From Chryseobacterium sp. StRB126 (GTDB lineage: Bacteria; Bacteroidota; Bacteroidia; Flavobacteriales; Weeksellaceae): DNA of 64,000 nucleotides. Of this stretch, positions 23,669 through 32,649 are shown one piece after another. A program made the position numbers and the translations under genes. The notes below the pieces were generated by a model. It was given only the letters and a program-made list of their open reading frames with translations. It had not been told where the DNA came from and ran no database searches. Where the stretch lies: positions 3,658,001 to 3,722,000 of the forward strand of contig NZ_AP014624.1 in NCBI RefSeq assembly GCF_000829375.1. The letters run 5' to 3'. Numbering within the stretch: the first letter of the stretch is position 1; every line of letters begins with the position of its first letter.

Positions 23669-24340
23669 ATGAGAAATATTTTATTTTTAGTTATTGGTCT
23701 TAATGGTCTTGTAATGGCTCAGGATCAAAAGTTTGGTATAGACACCAATATGCCTACAAGGAAATTAGACATCAACGGAGACGTAAGGATTAGTACAACA
23801 AATGATGTAACTAATAATGCCTCCTATGACAGAATTGTAACCGGTAATAATGCAACCGGTAATATAGACTATATCAATATATCTGCTATTGCACAAACAG
23901 AAACAAATAATGTTGAAGTAAAACGTATAGTTTATAATAGTTCCCTTCCGGACGAATCTAAAGAGTGTAGCTGTGGTGATATCACTTTCCGAATTAATAA
24001 CCTGGATACTGCTGAAATTAAGCTTAATTCTCTTACCACTTTTGTAACAAATGGGAACATTTCCAACTTTAATTTAGGGTATGGCATTAAAAGATGGATA
24101 AACAATTCATACAATTTTGTCAATAGAACAATTGCATTTACAGATTTGAATTATTCCACTTATCAGTCATTAGATCCGGCTATATTTACCACCGGCCCTA
24201 ATTACACAGTCAGAATCTACACTATTGTGCCTCCTAAGCAAAATAATTTATATAGACTAACTCTATCTCGTATCAGTAATACCAGTACTAATTTTACGTA
24301 TGGCCTTATCTGTGAGAAATTTTATATACAAACTCTATAA
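23669..24340 (+). CDS. Secreted protein, T-P-T-R-K-L family (copy 2 of 3)
   Basis: A 223-residue paralog, 2 nt after copy 1. Signal peptide M-R-N-I-L-F-L-V-I-G-L, then Q-K-F-G-I-D-T-N-M-P-T-R-K-L-D-I-N-G-D-V-R-I. It keeps Y-D-R-I and G-N-I-D-Y after that, and near the end Y-R-L-T-L-S and L-I-C-E-K-F. The cysteine pair in the middle (K-E-C-S-C-G-D-I) matches a single C-G-K/C-G-D position in the other copies. One operon with its neighbours. Confidence 0.7.
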   Translation: MRNILFLVIGLNGLVMAQDQKFGIDTNMPTRKLDINGDVRISTTNDVTNNASYDRIVTGNNATGNIDYINISAIAQTETNNVEVKRIVYNSSLPDESKECSCGDITFRINNLDTAEIKLNSLTTFVTNGNISNFNLGYGIKRWINNSYNFVNRTIAFTDLNYSTYQSLDPAIFTTGPNYTVRIYTIVPPKQNNLYRLTLSRISNTSTNFTYGLICEKFYIQTL

Positions 24341-24341
24341 T

Positions 24342-24968
24342 ATGAAAAATATCTATTTATTTTTTACCCTAGTATCATTGTCCATCAACGCTCAAGTCGG
24401 TATAGGAACAACCGCACCAACCAGAGTATTGGATGTTAATGGTGATGTAAGAATAAGAACATTAACAGATAAAAGTACCGATAGTAATTATAATAAAATA
24501 ATTGTTGCCAACTCAAATGGAGATCTGGATTCCTGGGATAAAGCAAGTTTATTAAATACGGTAAAAGATCTGGCTATAGAAAATAAAAAAATCACCTATT
24601 TTTCAAATTCTCCGGTTATAGGCAATGTCATGAATTGCGGAAAAATGCAATATAGATTTGATAATGGTCCCCTACCGCAGATGAGATTAGTTAATCCCGC
24701 CGATGCAATACTATATTACACTAAAATTCAAAAAGTAAACAGCAATGCAAATACTTTTATCCCTCCCAACAGCATTGTATCAAATCTTACTGCAGTATAT
24801 ACTATGGCAAACACCTGGTTAACTTTGGATCCTGATTACTCAAACAATATTTTGGATGAGTTTTATATGACCTACCCAGATGATACAAATATTTACAGAG
24901 TAACTTTTTTAGCAAGAAATATGGGAGTAGACCAATATTTCTATACAATGCTCTGCGAAAAATTTTAA
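24342..24968 (+). CDS. Secreted protein, T-P-T-R-K-L family (copy 3 of 3)
   Basis: The frame is open from 24300, overlapping copy 2, but the ATG at 24342, 1 nt after the copy 2 stop, gives the signal peptide M-K-N-I-Y-L-F-F-T-L-V-S-L-S-I-N-A and 208 residues. The mature part starts Q-V-G-I-G-T-T-A-P-T-R-V-L-D-V-N-G-D-V-R-I-R-T-L and ends M-L-C-E-K-F. Same family and operon as the two genes before it. Confidence 0.7.
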   Translation: MKNIYLFFTLVSLSINAQVGIGTTAPTRVLDVNGDVRIRTLTDKSTDSNYNKIIVANSNGDLDSWDKASLLNTVKDLAIENKKITYFSNSPVIGNVMNCGKMQYRFDNGPLPQMRLVNPADAILYYTKIQKVNSNANTFIPPNSIVSNLTAVYTMANTWLTLDPDYSNNILDEFYMTYPDDTNIYRVTFLARNMGVDQYFYTMLCEKF

Positions 24969-25291
24969 ATGAGAAACTAAACTATCTTATAAAAAAACCT
25001 TTTGTCTTCACTTCATAAAACTGAATATGCTTTAAAATTAAAAAATCGAATGAAAATGTCTCTATTTTAAGTATTTACACAATTTATGGGATAGTATCAT
25101 ATCTTATAAAGTTCTCCAATGGGGTATATATTCCGTTTGTTTCCGCTCTTCAGCAATACCCTGGGCTATTCTTGTTTCAAGACCTTCCAAAAGCATTAAT
25201 TCCAGGGAGATCTCTTTTCCTTTCAGCGTTGTTTGATACCCACTGGTATTAATACAGAGAATCTGAATATTTCCGCCTACTTATTTGCCAA
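24969..25291. other. Intergenic region with an unassigned minus-strand coding-like stretch
   Basis: About 320 bases. On the minus strand, 25281-25103 is open for some 57 codons (includes I-Q-I-L-C-I-N-T-S-G-Y and E-L-M-L-L-E-G-L-E-T-R-I-A-Q-G). It has no start codon at its upstream end and a stop just before it. It looks like the remnant of a gene, but I cannot assign it. Confidence 0.35.
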
Positions 25292-26041
25292 TTACCAGCT
25301 ATTGACCCCATCCTGCAATGCCTTTTCGTAATTTTCCCTGTCAAAAGAATATAACTCCTGTGCTTTATGGGCCCCACCCTTCCGAAGCTCGTTTAATTTT
25401 GTAAGAATTCCCATATTTTTGATCTTTCTATAAAAATTACCACGGTTAAGATCTCTGCCCAGTATCGTTTCATACAACTTTTGCACCTCGGTCATCGTAA
25501 ATTTCTCCGGTAGCAGATTATACCCTATAGGTTTATAGGTGATGCGTTCTCTAAGGGTAAGGAGTGCTTTCTGGATAATTTCCTTATGGTCCATTGTAAT
25601 AGGGTATCTGTCAAGATTGTTGACATCCAGCCAGTCAAATTCTTCACTCATTTCATCTGCTTTGGGAGAAACAGTATGGTAATTGACCAGTGCATAATAC
25701 CCAATGGAAACAAATCTCTGTTTATGCCACAACCCGTCTTCATAATCGGCAAAAGAGTCTTCGCTTCTGCCGTACTTTCCGAATACCGCAAACTCCTCCA
25801 GAAATATATCGGACACCCCTGCACGCTCAGACAGAATTCTCACAGCCGCATCATCGATGTTCTCTTTCTTTTTAAGATAACCACCGGGAAGAAACCATTG
25901 CTGATTAAACTTCATTTTGATCGCAAGTACCTTAAGCTCATTTTCGCTAAAGCCAAAGATAACCGTATCGATAGAAATATGTGGTAAATATAGCTCATAG
26001 GAGGCAACTGACTTCTCTAAGATCTGTTTATCTGGACTCAT
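25292..26041 (-). CDS. Nudix-domain sugar regulator (NrtR/AraR-like)
   Basis: A 249-residue protein. The N-terminal Nudix fold (H-I-S-I-D-T-V-I-F-G-F ... W-F-L-P-G-G-Y) has a degenerate Nudix box (N-I-D-D-A-A-V-R-I-L-S-E-R-A-G), so hydrolysis is doubtful. The C-terminal winged helix has L-L-P-E-K-F-T-M-T-E-V-Q-K-L-Y-E and N-F-Y-R-K-I. This plan is that of Bacteroidota pentose regulators such as AraR. It is divergent from the TonB-receptor-like/GH3 locus and probably controls it. Its own promoter is visible at 26067-26099. A homolog with the same winged helix is at 60403. Confidence 0.85.
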   Translation of the reverse strand: MSPDKQILEKSVASYELYLPHISIDTVIFGFSENELKVLAIKMKFNQQWFLPGGYLKKKENIDDAAVRILSERAGVSDIFLEEFAVFGKYGRSEDSFADYEDGLWHKQRFVSIGYYALVNYHTVSPKADEMSEEFDWLDVNNLDRYPITMDHKEIIQKALLTLRERITYKPIGYNLLPEKFTMTEVQKLYETILGRDLNRGNFYRKIKNMGILTKLNELRKGGAHKAQELYSFDRENYEKALQDGVNSW

Positions 26042-26066
26042 GTTTATTCTCTATTGTTTGGTGTAA

Positions 26067-26099
26067 CAAATTTAAGGTCATATTCAGGAAGAACCAAAA
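26067..26099 (-). promoter_or_regulatory. Promoter of the first Nudix regulator
   Basis: On the minus strand TTTTG (26099-26095) and TAAATTTG (26074-26067) are 20 nt apart, a good match to TTTG / TAnnTTTG. The ATG lies 25 nt downstream at 26041. Confidence 0.6.
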
Positions 26100-26446
26100 T
26101 TTACGCTGCCAGATTGTTTTTTAGGGCAACATTCAGTTCAGGATTTTTTAACACTTTCAAAGCTTCTTAGCCTATTTCGCAATAAAATCATTTTTTACAT
26201 ATCTAATAATCAAACAAATACACAAATATTAATTTTTCGTAACATTCCATTTGGCTGTATCAAAAAAAGAGTGTAATATTGGTTGATTCATAAAGAAGCA
26301 ACTAAAATTTATCAGGGAATATTGGATCTTATACCAGATAATGTCTTATAGGAACCGTTTTTATAATGTTTAAACCAATTATAGGATACCGCATCCGTGA
26401 TTCGATGGCTCTCTGCACGATTAAAACCACAAAAAAAACAGATTAA
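26100..26446. other. Divergent control region of the first glycan locus
   Basis: AT-rich space between the Nudix regulator and the TonB-receptor-like gene. It should contain the operator, but I could not identify a convincing palindrome or a clear plus-strand TAnnTTTG. Confidence 0.35.
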
Positions 26447-26455
26447 TTGATAATT

Positions 26456-28714
26456 ATGAAAAATCCAAAATTTACAATTTCCGCTTTGGGACTGATACTT
26501 TCCTTCAGTACTGCGTTCGGGCAACAGGCCGATAGTCTGGCAGTGAAAAATGCAGTGAATACAGCTATAAAAGGTGCAGAAGGTGTAAAGACCGTTACCT
26601 CCAAAGAAGACAACAACAGGAACGTCATGTTAAACGCGGCCAATAACACAAGTCCCAGAGACGTAAATATCGGTCTGCCGTCAACGGTTGGGGGAATTAC
26701 AATTCTTGAAAACGACCTTCCCGTGGTTTATTTTTTCTGGCCGGAACTGCCCAATAAAACATGGAGACAGAGTGTGGGCCTAGAAAAAACCGGGCTTCTG
26801 AAAATGGATCAGCTGGCAAATACGATGGGAGACCTTGGTTTTGCAGTAAATTCGTACGCACAGACGGGAACCAAAGAATTCAAACTGAAAGGAAAGCTTA
26901 CTACGAGTAACTTTGGCTGGCTGCAGGGAGATGTAAACGTATCAGGACCGATATCTAAAAACGGCTGGAGCTATACTGCCGGAGCTTTTGCCAATTATGA
27001 TCCGAGCACCTATAAACTGGGGTTTGCAAGAAATGCCGATGAAACAAAGATTTTCAGGGTCGGCGCCACTAAATATTTCGATAACGATAAGGGCAAAATC
27101 TCCATCTTATATAAATATGCGGATTCTTACAGCATCACCAATTATGCGGTTTTTCAATATGGAGAAAACGGAAAAGTTACGGAGCTCGATAATTTCAAAA
27201 TCGGGAGGGATTCCTATGTGGTAAGAGATGGGCAGATGAAAGTCAAAGATATCCTCACGGGCGAATCTTATTGGGCGTCCATGAGTGGCAAAGATAACAG
27301 GTCAACCTCTCACAACATTGATATCTTTGGTAATTATCTTTTGAACAGTGGATGGAATTTCAGATTCTCCACAAGAGCACATTTTTCAAAAACGAAAATG
27401 TCCAACATGATTCCTTTGAGTATTTTCAATGCAGGTCCTTCCGCTGGGTATACTCTGGCTTCCAACGGGCAGGCTTACTCAGGACAGGTGGGAACTATTT
27501 TAGGGATGTATACCCCGGCAACGCCTATTACTAATATTGCGGGCCGCTTTTCCTTGAATAAACAGATCGGAAATCATAATGTGACATTCGGGGTTTTGGA
27601 ACAGTACTATCACGTCAGTAAATTCACATCCAACCGTACTTTTTTCTTCCAGACTGTTGAAGCTCAACCTCAGCGGTTGATCGGTCCAAATACCGATACT
27701 GACGGGTTCTACAACTACAATGCAGGCGGCGAATATCACAGCGGAACAGAGAACAAACTTTCTCTGTATGGTACCGATGAATGGAAAGTTACCGACAATT
27801 TTAATCTGAGTTACGGTTTGCATCTGAGAAATCATATCCTAGATGGAGAATACTCTTTGACTCCCAGAACGATTGGGTTCAGTTTCACGGACCCTGGTCA
27901 GTTTAATCACATCAGTCAAAATTTCTTCCAGATTGCAGGAAGTTTGAATGCCACTTACAACATTACCAAAAATTTCGGAGTTTTAGCCAACTTCTTATAC
28001 ACAGAAGAAAACAGAAGATTGGAAAGTTACTCTCAAGCTTTTGAACCCAATACCAATAAAATTAAAAGCCCATTGGGAGCAATTGGAGTTTTCTGGAATA
28101 CAGACTGGATCCAGTTGATTTCCCAGGCTACTTATCTGAAGAAAAATAATAACCTTAACAGATATAACCTGGTCAATCCTGCCAATAGTTCTGAGGCACA
28201 GACCACGACCGTTTATTACGATATTCAGACGCTGGGCTGGACTACAGATTTTGTTTTAAAACCATTCAAAGGATTCAATTTACATTATCTGGTTACATTC
28301 CAAAATCCTGTTTATAAGAAATTTAATTTCAATGCTTTCGGAAAAGATTATAATTATAACGACAACAATGTATTAGGGGTTGCTAAAGTTTTAATGGAAA
28401 TCGATCCAAGTTATTCTATTGACAAGTGGAGGTTCTGGGCAAGTTTCAGATATTTCTCAAAACAATATGCGAATCTTACCAATGCATTATACTTTGCACC
28501 CAGATGGGAAACTTTCGGAGGTGTAAGCTATACAGTGAACAAAAACATCAACGTCGGTGCAACAGTGATCAACTTCCTGAACCAAAGAGGAGCCAGTGGA
28601 ACCATCAATGGTGCCGAATTAATTACAGATGCAAGTCCATATTACGGAAAACTATTGACAGGGACATACATTATGCCATTAACAGGTCAATTCTCGATAA
28701 ACTTTAATTTCTAA
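26456..28714 (+). CDS. TonB-dependent-receptor-like outer membrane protein
   Basis: About 752 residues from the ATG at 26456 (an in-frame ATG at 26447 is also possible). A signal peptide is followed by a plug-like section (D-V-N-I-G-L-P-S-T-V-G-G-I-T-I-L-E-N-D-L-P-V-V) and then long alternating strands rich in aromatics and N/G/D. It ends with Q-F-S-I-N-F-N-F, a typical barrel C-terminus. No N-terminal carboxypeptidase-like domain of the SusC type is present and no SusD follows. It should take up glycan fragments or another nutrient. The GH3 gene starts 10 nt later, so they are co-transcribed. Confidence 0.75.
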   Translation: MKNPKFTISALGLILSFSTAFGQQADSLAVKNAVNTAIKGAEGVKTVTSKEDNNRNVMLNAANNTSPRDVNIGLPSTVGGITILENDLPVVYFFWPELPNKTWRQSVGLEKTGLLKMDQLANTMGDLGFAVNSYAQTGTKEFKLKGKLTTSNFGWLQGDVNVSGPISKNGWSYTAGAFANYDPSTYKLGFARNADETKIFRVGATKYFDNDKGKISILYKYADSYSITNYAVFQYGENGKVTELDNFKIGRDSYVVRDGQMKVKDILTGESYWASMSGKDNRSTSHNIDIFGNYLLNSGWNFRFSTRAHFSKTKMSNMIPLSIFNAGPSAGYTLASNGQAYSGQVGTILGMYTPATPITNIAGRFSLNKQIGNHNVTFGVLEQYYHVSKFTSNRTFFFQTVEAQPQRLIGPNTDTDGFYNYNAGGEYHSGTENKLSLYGTDEWKVTDNFNLSYGLHLRNHILDGEYSLTPRTIGFSFTDPGQFNHISQNFFQIAGSLNATYNITKNFGVLANFLYTEENRRLESYSQAFEPNTNKIKSPLGAIGVFWNTDWIQLISQATYLKKNNNLNRYNLVNPANSSEAQTTTVYYDIQTLGWTTDFVLKPFKGFNLHYLVTFQNPVYKKFNFNAFGKDYNYNDNNVLGVAKVLMEIDPSYSIDKWRFWASFRYFSKQYANLTNALYFAPRWETFGGVSYTVNKNINVGATVINFLNQRGASGTINGAELITDASPYYGKLLTGTYIMPLTGQFSINFNF

Positions 28715-28724
28715 AATGTAAACA

Positions 28725-31016
28725 ATGAAAAGAACGGTTTTAAATGTTGCTGCATTATGTTTAGGAGTAACAGCATTTGCACAGAATATTCAGACAGTAA
28801 CCAATTCTAAAGGCCCTGTTTTAGGGTATTCCGCAGATTCAGGTATAAAAATTCTTACAATTGGCGGAAATAAATTCAAAGATTTAAACAGAAACGGAAA
28901 ACTTGATAAATACGAAGACTGGAGACTTCCTGTTGACGAAAGAGCGAAAGATTTAGCATCAAAAATGACGGTCGAACAGATTGCAGGCTTAATGCTGTAC
29001 AGCGGCCACCAATCTGTTCCTGCACCTGCAGACGGCTTCCGGGCAGGAAAATATAACGGAATGCTGTATAAAGAAAGCGGTGCAAAAGCCTCTGATTTAA
29101 CAGACCAGCAAAAGAAATTTTTAAAAGAAGACAACCTTCGTCATGTTTTGGTAACAACCGTTGAATCTCCTGAAATTGCAGCACAATGGAGCAACAATAT
29201 TCAGGCTTATATAGAAGGTCTGGGATTGGGAATTCCAGCCAACAACAGTACAGACCCGAGACATTCTGCGACCGTAACGGCTGAGTTTAATGAAGGAGCA
29301 GGCGGACAAATTTCTCTTTGGCCGGATGGCCTGGCAATGGGTGCAACTTTCGACCCGGAATTGGTTAGAAAATTCGGGAACATCGCAGCTCAGGAATACA
29401 GAGCATTGGGAATTTCAACGGCTCTATCTCCTCAAATCGACTTGGGAACAGAACCGCGTTGGTACAGAATCGCTTATGTTTTCTCTGAAAGTCCGGAACT
29501 GACAGCAGATTTAGGAAGAGGTTATATTGATGGTTTCCAGACCACTATCGGAAGTAAAAACGGTTGGGGTAACAAAAGTGTAAATGCCATGGTAAAACAC
29601 TGGCCGGGAGGAGGTCCTGAAGAAGGCGGTCGTGACGGTCACTGGGCGATGGGGAAATTTGCTGTTTATCCGGGAAATAACTTCCAGAATCACGTGAAAC
29701 CTTTTACGGAAGGTGCTTTCAAATTAAACGGGGGAACAAAAGAAGCTTCTGCGGTAATGCCTTATTATACAATTAGCTTTAATCAGGATACGAAAAACGG
29801 AGAAAATGTCGGAAACGGTTACAGTAAATATCTGATCACAGATTTACTTCGTGGAAAATACAAATATGATGGCGTGGTGTGTACCGACTGGTTAATTACA
29901 GCTAATGAACCAAAAACTCCGGGCGGATTTTCCGGAAAACCCTGGGGTGCCGAGAAATTATCAATCGCTGAACGTCACTATAAAGTGTTGGAAGCGGGTG
30001 TTGACCAGTTTGGAGGAAATAATGATAAAGGACCCGTTTTGGAAGCGTATCAGATGGGAGTGAAAGAGCACGGTGAAAAAGCATACCGTGCAAAATTTGA
30101 GCAGTCTGCCGTTCGTTTGCTGAGAAATTTCTTCAGAACAGGATTGTTTGAAAATCCCTACGTCAACGTTGAAGAAACCAAAAAAATTGTTGGTAATCCT
30201 GAGTTTATGAAGGCGGGTTACGAAGCGCAGGTTAAATCGATCGTGATGCTGAAAAATAAAGGAAGTGTTCTTCCCATTAAGGAAAGAAAAACGGTTTACA
30301 TCCCGAAGAGATATTCTCCGGCAACATTTAACTGGTGGGGAATTTACACCGCTCCTTCTCTGGATTATCCTGTTGATATCACAAAAATCAAAAAGCATTA
30401 TGATGTAACCGAAGATCCTACAAAAGCTGATTTCGCGTTGGTCTTTGTGAAAAGTCCGCATAGTGAAGAAGGCGGTTACAGCGATATTGATGCTGCAGAA
30501 GGCGGAAACGGGTATCTTCCGATTTCTCTTCAGTACCAGACTTACACAGCGACAGAAGCCCGTGAAAAAAGTATTGCAGCAGGCGACCCGGTTGTAGCCC
30601 CGAATGTACACGACAGAACATTTAAGAATAAAACTTCAACGGCCACCAATTTCACTGATTTACTGACGATTGAAAACACCTATAAGGCAATGAACGGAAA
30701 ACCTGTCATTGTTTCTGTAACAGCTTCAAAACCCATGATCTTCAACGAATTTGAAAAGCACGCTGATGCGATTCTGATGAACTTCAATGTCTCCAATCAG
30801 GCGGTTGTGGATATCGTAACCGGAAAATATGAGCCTTCGGGACTGCTTCCCCTTCAGATGCCTGCAAATATGGCAACTGTTGAAAAGCAGAAAGAAGATG
30901 TTCCTTACGATATGGAAACACACAAGGACTCCGAAGGTCATAACTACGATTTCGGATACGGAATGAACTGGTCCGGCGTAATTAAAGATGCCAGAACTCA
31001 AAAATATCATAAGTAA
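28725..31016 (+). CDS. GH3-family glycoside hydrolase (locus 1, first copy)
   Basis: A 763-residue protein. A signal peptide (A-L-C-L-G-V-T-A-F-A) is followed by an EF-hand-like loop D-L-N-R-N-G-K-L-D-K-Y-E-D. The GH3 barrel follows, with K-H-W-P-G-G-G and the probable nucleophile Asp in V-V-C-T-D-W. The second domain (S-I-V-M-L-K-N-K-G-S-V-L-P-I) and a short end N-Y-D-F-G-Y-G-M-N-W come after. The fibronectin-III-like tail of the second GH3 in the locus is absent. It is probably periplasmic or outer-membrane associated and cleaves beta-glucosides or beta-xylosides; the exact substrate cannot be read from the sequence. Confidence 0.88.
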   Translation: MKRTVLNVAALCLGVTAFAQNIQTVTNSKGPVLGYSADSGIKILTIGGNKFKDLNRNGKLDKYEDWRLPVDERAKDLASKMTVEQIAGLMLYSGHQSVPAPADGFRAGKYNGMLYKESGAKASDLTDQQKKFLKEDNLRHVLVTTVESPEIAAQWSNNIQAYIEGLGLGIPANNSTDPRHSATVTAEFNEGAGGQISLWPDGLAMGATFDPELVRKFGNIAAQEYRALGISTALSPQIDLGTEPRWYRIAYVFSESPELTADLGRGYIDGFQTTIGSKNGWGNKSVNAMVKHWPGGGPEEGGRDGHWAMGKFAVYPGNNFQNHVKPFTEGAFKLNGGTKEASAVMPYYTISFNQDTKNGENVGNGYSKYLITDLLRGKYKYDGVVCTDWLITANEPKTPGGFSGKPWGAEKLSIAERHYKVLEAGVDQFGGNNDKGPVLEAYQMGVKEHGEKAYRAKFEQSAVRLLRNFFRTGLFENPYVNVEETKKIVGNPEFMKAGYEAQVKSIVMLKNKGSVLPIKERKTVYIPKRYSPATFNWWGIYTAPSLDYPVDITKIKKHYDVTEDPTKADFALVFVKSPHSEEGGYSDIDAAEGGNGYLPISLQYQTYTATEAREKSIAAGDPVVAPNVHDRTFKNKTSTATNFTDLLTIENTYKAMNGKPVIVSVTASKPMIFNEFEKHADAILMNFNVSNQAVVDIVTGKYEPSGLLPLQMPANMATVEKQKEDVPYDMETHKDSEGHNYDFGYGMNWSGVIKDARTQKYHK

Positions 31017-31376
31017 TAGTTCATTAAAAAATTAGTTAATTGATGTCTTGAGACCGGGCATTATTTTCCGCCTCATTTCTTTAACAGTAATTATTTGGGC
31101 AGCTTTATCCGCCTTCCACTCCCAAACCTAACGAAGTGGTTCGACGAAGTCAACCTTTTTTGCAATACGATTCCAGTTTAAATAGAACTCGAAGACCAAG
31201 CAAAAAAGGATTTCCGTTCAAGTCGGGCTGCGAGAAATCCTATGTTAAAGCCAACATAGTCTTTGTCATTCCGTAGGAATCTCAACAATGATATTTGAAA
31301 TACTGAGCTTAGATTCCTAAGGAATGACAAACTAACTACAAAGTTTAAGAACTAAAAATCAAAATAATTTAAAAAA
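31017..31376. other. Intergenic region with an inverted repeat element
   Basis: About 360 bases. A 20-bp imperfect inverted repeat (TTGTCATTCCGTAGGAATCT near 31263-31282 and its complement with one mismatch near 31312-31331) forms a hairpin. A smaller GGATTTC / GAAATCC pair lies upstream near 31207-31240. These look like small REP/MITE-like elements. No gene. Confidence 0.5.
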
Positions 31377-32255
31377 ATGAAAAAATTAATCATAGCAAGT
31401 TTATTTCTTGTAGGTTTAACAACCATCAACGCTCAAAAATCAATTCCATTATACAAAGGAAAAGCGCCGGGAACAGAAAACTGGACACAAAAAGAAGCAC
31501 AGCAATTCAACGAATTGTTCAAAACTGAAGTTGTTTTCAATGTTTCACAACCTTCAATGCTAGTCTTTGAAGCTGATAAAGCAAAAGCTAACGGAACAGT
31601 TATCGTTGTTGCTCCGGGTGGTGGTTTTCAAAGTTTATCCATCAACAGAGAAGGAATTGATGTTGCCAAAAAATTAGCAGAAAACGGAATCACTGCAATC
31701 GTTTTAAAATACCGATTATTGGAAACTAAATCTAATGACCCAGCCAAAGAAATGATGGAAGGTATCAAAGACAGAAAAGCATTCGATGCAAAAACAGCTC
31801 CAATCAAAGTAATGGCTGGAGACGACATCAAAACAGCGATTTCCTATATCAGAACTCACGCAAAGGAATTAAATATCAATCCTGAAAAATTGGGTGTTAT
31901 CGGTTTTTCAGCAGGTGCAAGTGTGATTTTGGAAAGTGTTCTTCACAGCAAAGATGCTTCAACATTACCCAACTTCGCAGCTTCGATTTACGGCGGGCCA
32001 AGTCAGGATATTTTAGATACTCAGATTCCTTCAACGCCTTTACCATTGTTCATTTGTGCTGCAAGTGATGACCAATTAAAACTGGCTCCAAAATCAGTTT
32101 TATTATATAACAAATGGATGGAAGCAGGACAGCCCACTGAACTTCACATGTACGAAAAAGGTGGTCACGGTTTCGGAATGGGGAAACAAAATCTTCCTGT
32201 TGACAAATGGCCGGATGTCTATTTGGATTGGTTGAAATTCCACAAGTTTTTATAA
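31377..32255 (+). CDS. Secreted alpha/beta hydrolase (carbohydrate esterase-like)
   Basis: A 292-residue protein with signal peptide ending near T-I-N-A. The fold has the oxyanion segment V-A-P-G-G-G-F, the nucleophile elbow G-F-S-A-G-A, an acid in A-S-D-D-Q and the catalytic His in K-G-G-H-G-F-G. This layout is that of small esterases found next to plant-cell-wall hydrolases (acetyl- or feruloyl-ester cleavage). It lies between two GH3 genes, so side-chain ester removal from a glycan is likely. Substrate unproven. Confidence 0.82.
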   Translation: MKKLIIASLFLVGLTTINAQKSIPLYKGKAPGTENWTQKEAQQFNELFKTEVVFNVSQPSMLVFEADKAKANGTVIVVAPGGGFQSLSINREGIDVAKKLAENGITAIVLKYRLLETKSNDPAKEMMEGIKDRKAFDAKTAPIKVMAGDDIKTAISYIRTHAKELNINPEKLGVIGFSAGASVILESVLHSKDASTLPNFAASIYGGPSQDILDTQIPSTPLPLFICAASDDQLKLAPKSVLLYNKWMEAGQPTELHMYEKGGHGFGMGKQNLPVDKWPDVYLDWLKFHKFL

Positions 32256-32262
32256 TTAATCA

Positions 32263-32644
32263 TTGATGAAAACAATATTGGCAAGCATATTATCCGTATT
32301 TGCAGGAGCATCATTGCTTGCTCAGACAACTTCCGCACTTCCGGGAATGGACAAATTTGTAAAGCCTAGATACAGAGTCATCGTCGACAATGAAATCATT
32401 GTCGACCCGGATGGCTTGTTTCAGCTCGTTCATCAGATTCTTTCACCTTCCACAGATATCAAAGGAATTATCGGTTGCCATTTAAAACCAGAGGATCCGT
32501 TTGATTCATCAAAAGTTACTGCTGAAAATGCAGCGAAAATACAATCCTAAAGGAAGAGACATCAGAGTGTACACACAACTTGATACGCGAATGATGTTCG
32601 CAGATTTCTATACAAAAATTAAAATGTTCAATACTAAAAGATAA
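32263..32644 (+). pseudogene. Nucleoside-hydrolase-like protein with large internal deletion
   Basis: The first 90 codons (signal peptide, then R-Y-R-V-I-V-D-N-E-I-I-V-D-P-D-G-L-F-Q-L and G-I-I-G-C-H-L-K-P-E-D-P-F-D) match the N-terminus of nucleoside-hydrolase-like secreted proteins. The frame then stops at 32550. In the +1 frame, starting just before that stop, the DNA reads N-P-K-G-R-D-I-R-V-Y-T-Q-L-D-T-R-M-M-F-A-D-F-Y-T-K, like the C-terminal end of the same family, up to TAA at 32644. Some 200 or more residues between the two are missing. It is an in-place deletion relic in the glycan operon, 7 nt after the esterase gene. Confidence 0.72.
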
Positions 32645-32649
32645 AAATT

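Noticed and set aside
25103..25281. A minus-strand open stretch as a gene
   Set aside because: It lacks a start codon and follows a stop; I could not match it to a family, so it is noted as a possible remnant.
26456..28714. Calling the receptor-like protein SusC
   Set aside because: It has no carboxypeptidase-like N-terminal domain, is shorter than SusC and is not followed by a SusD gene.
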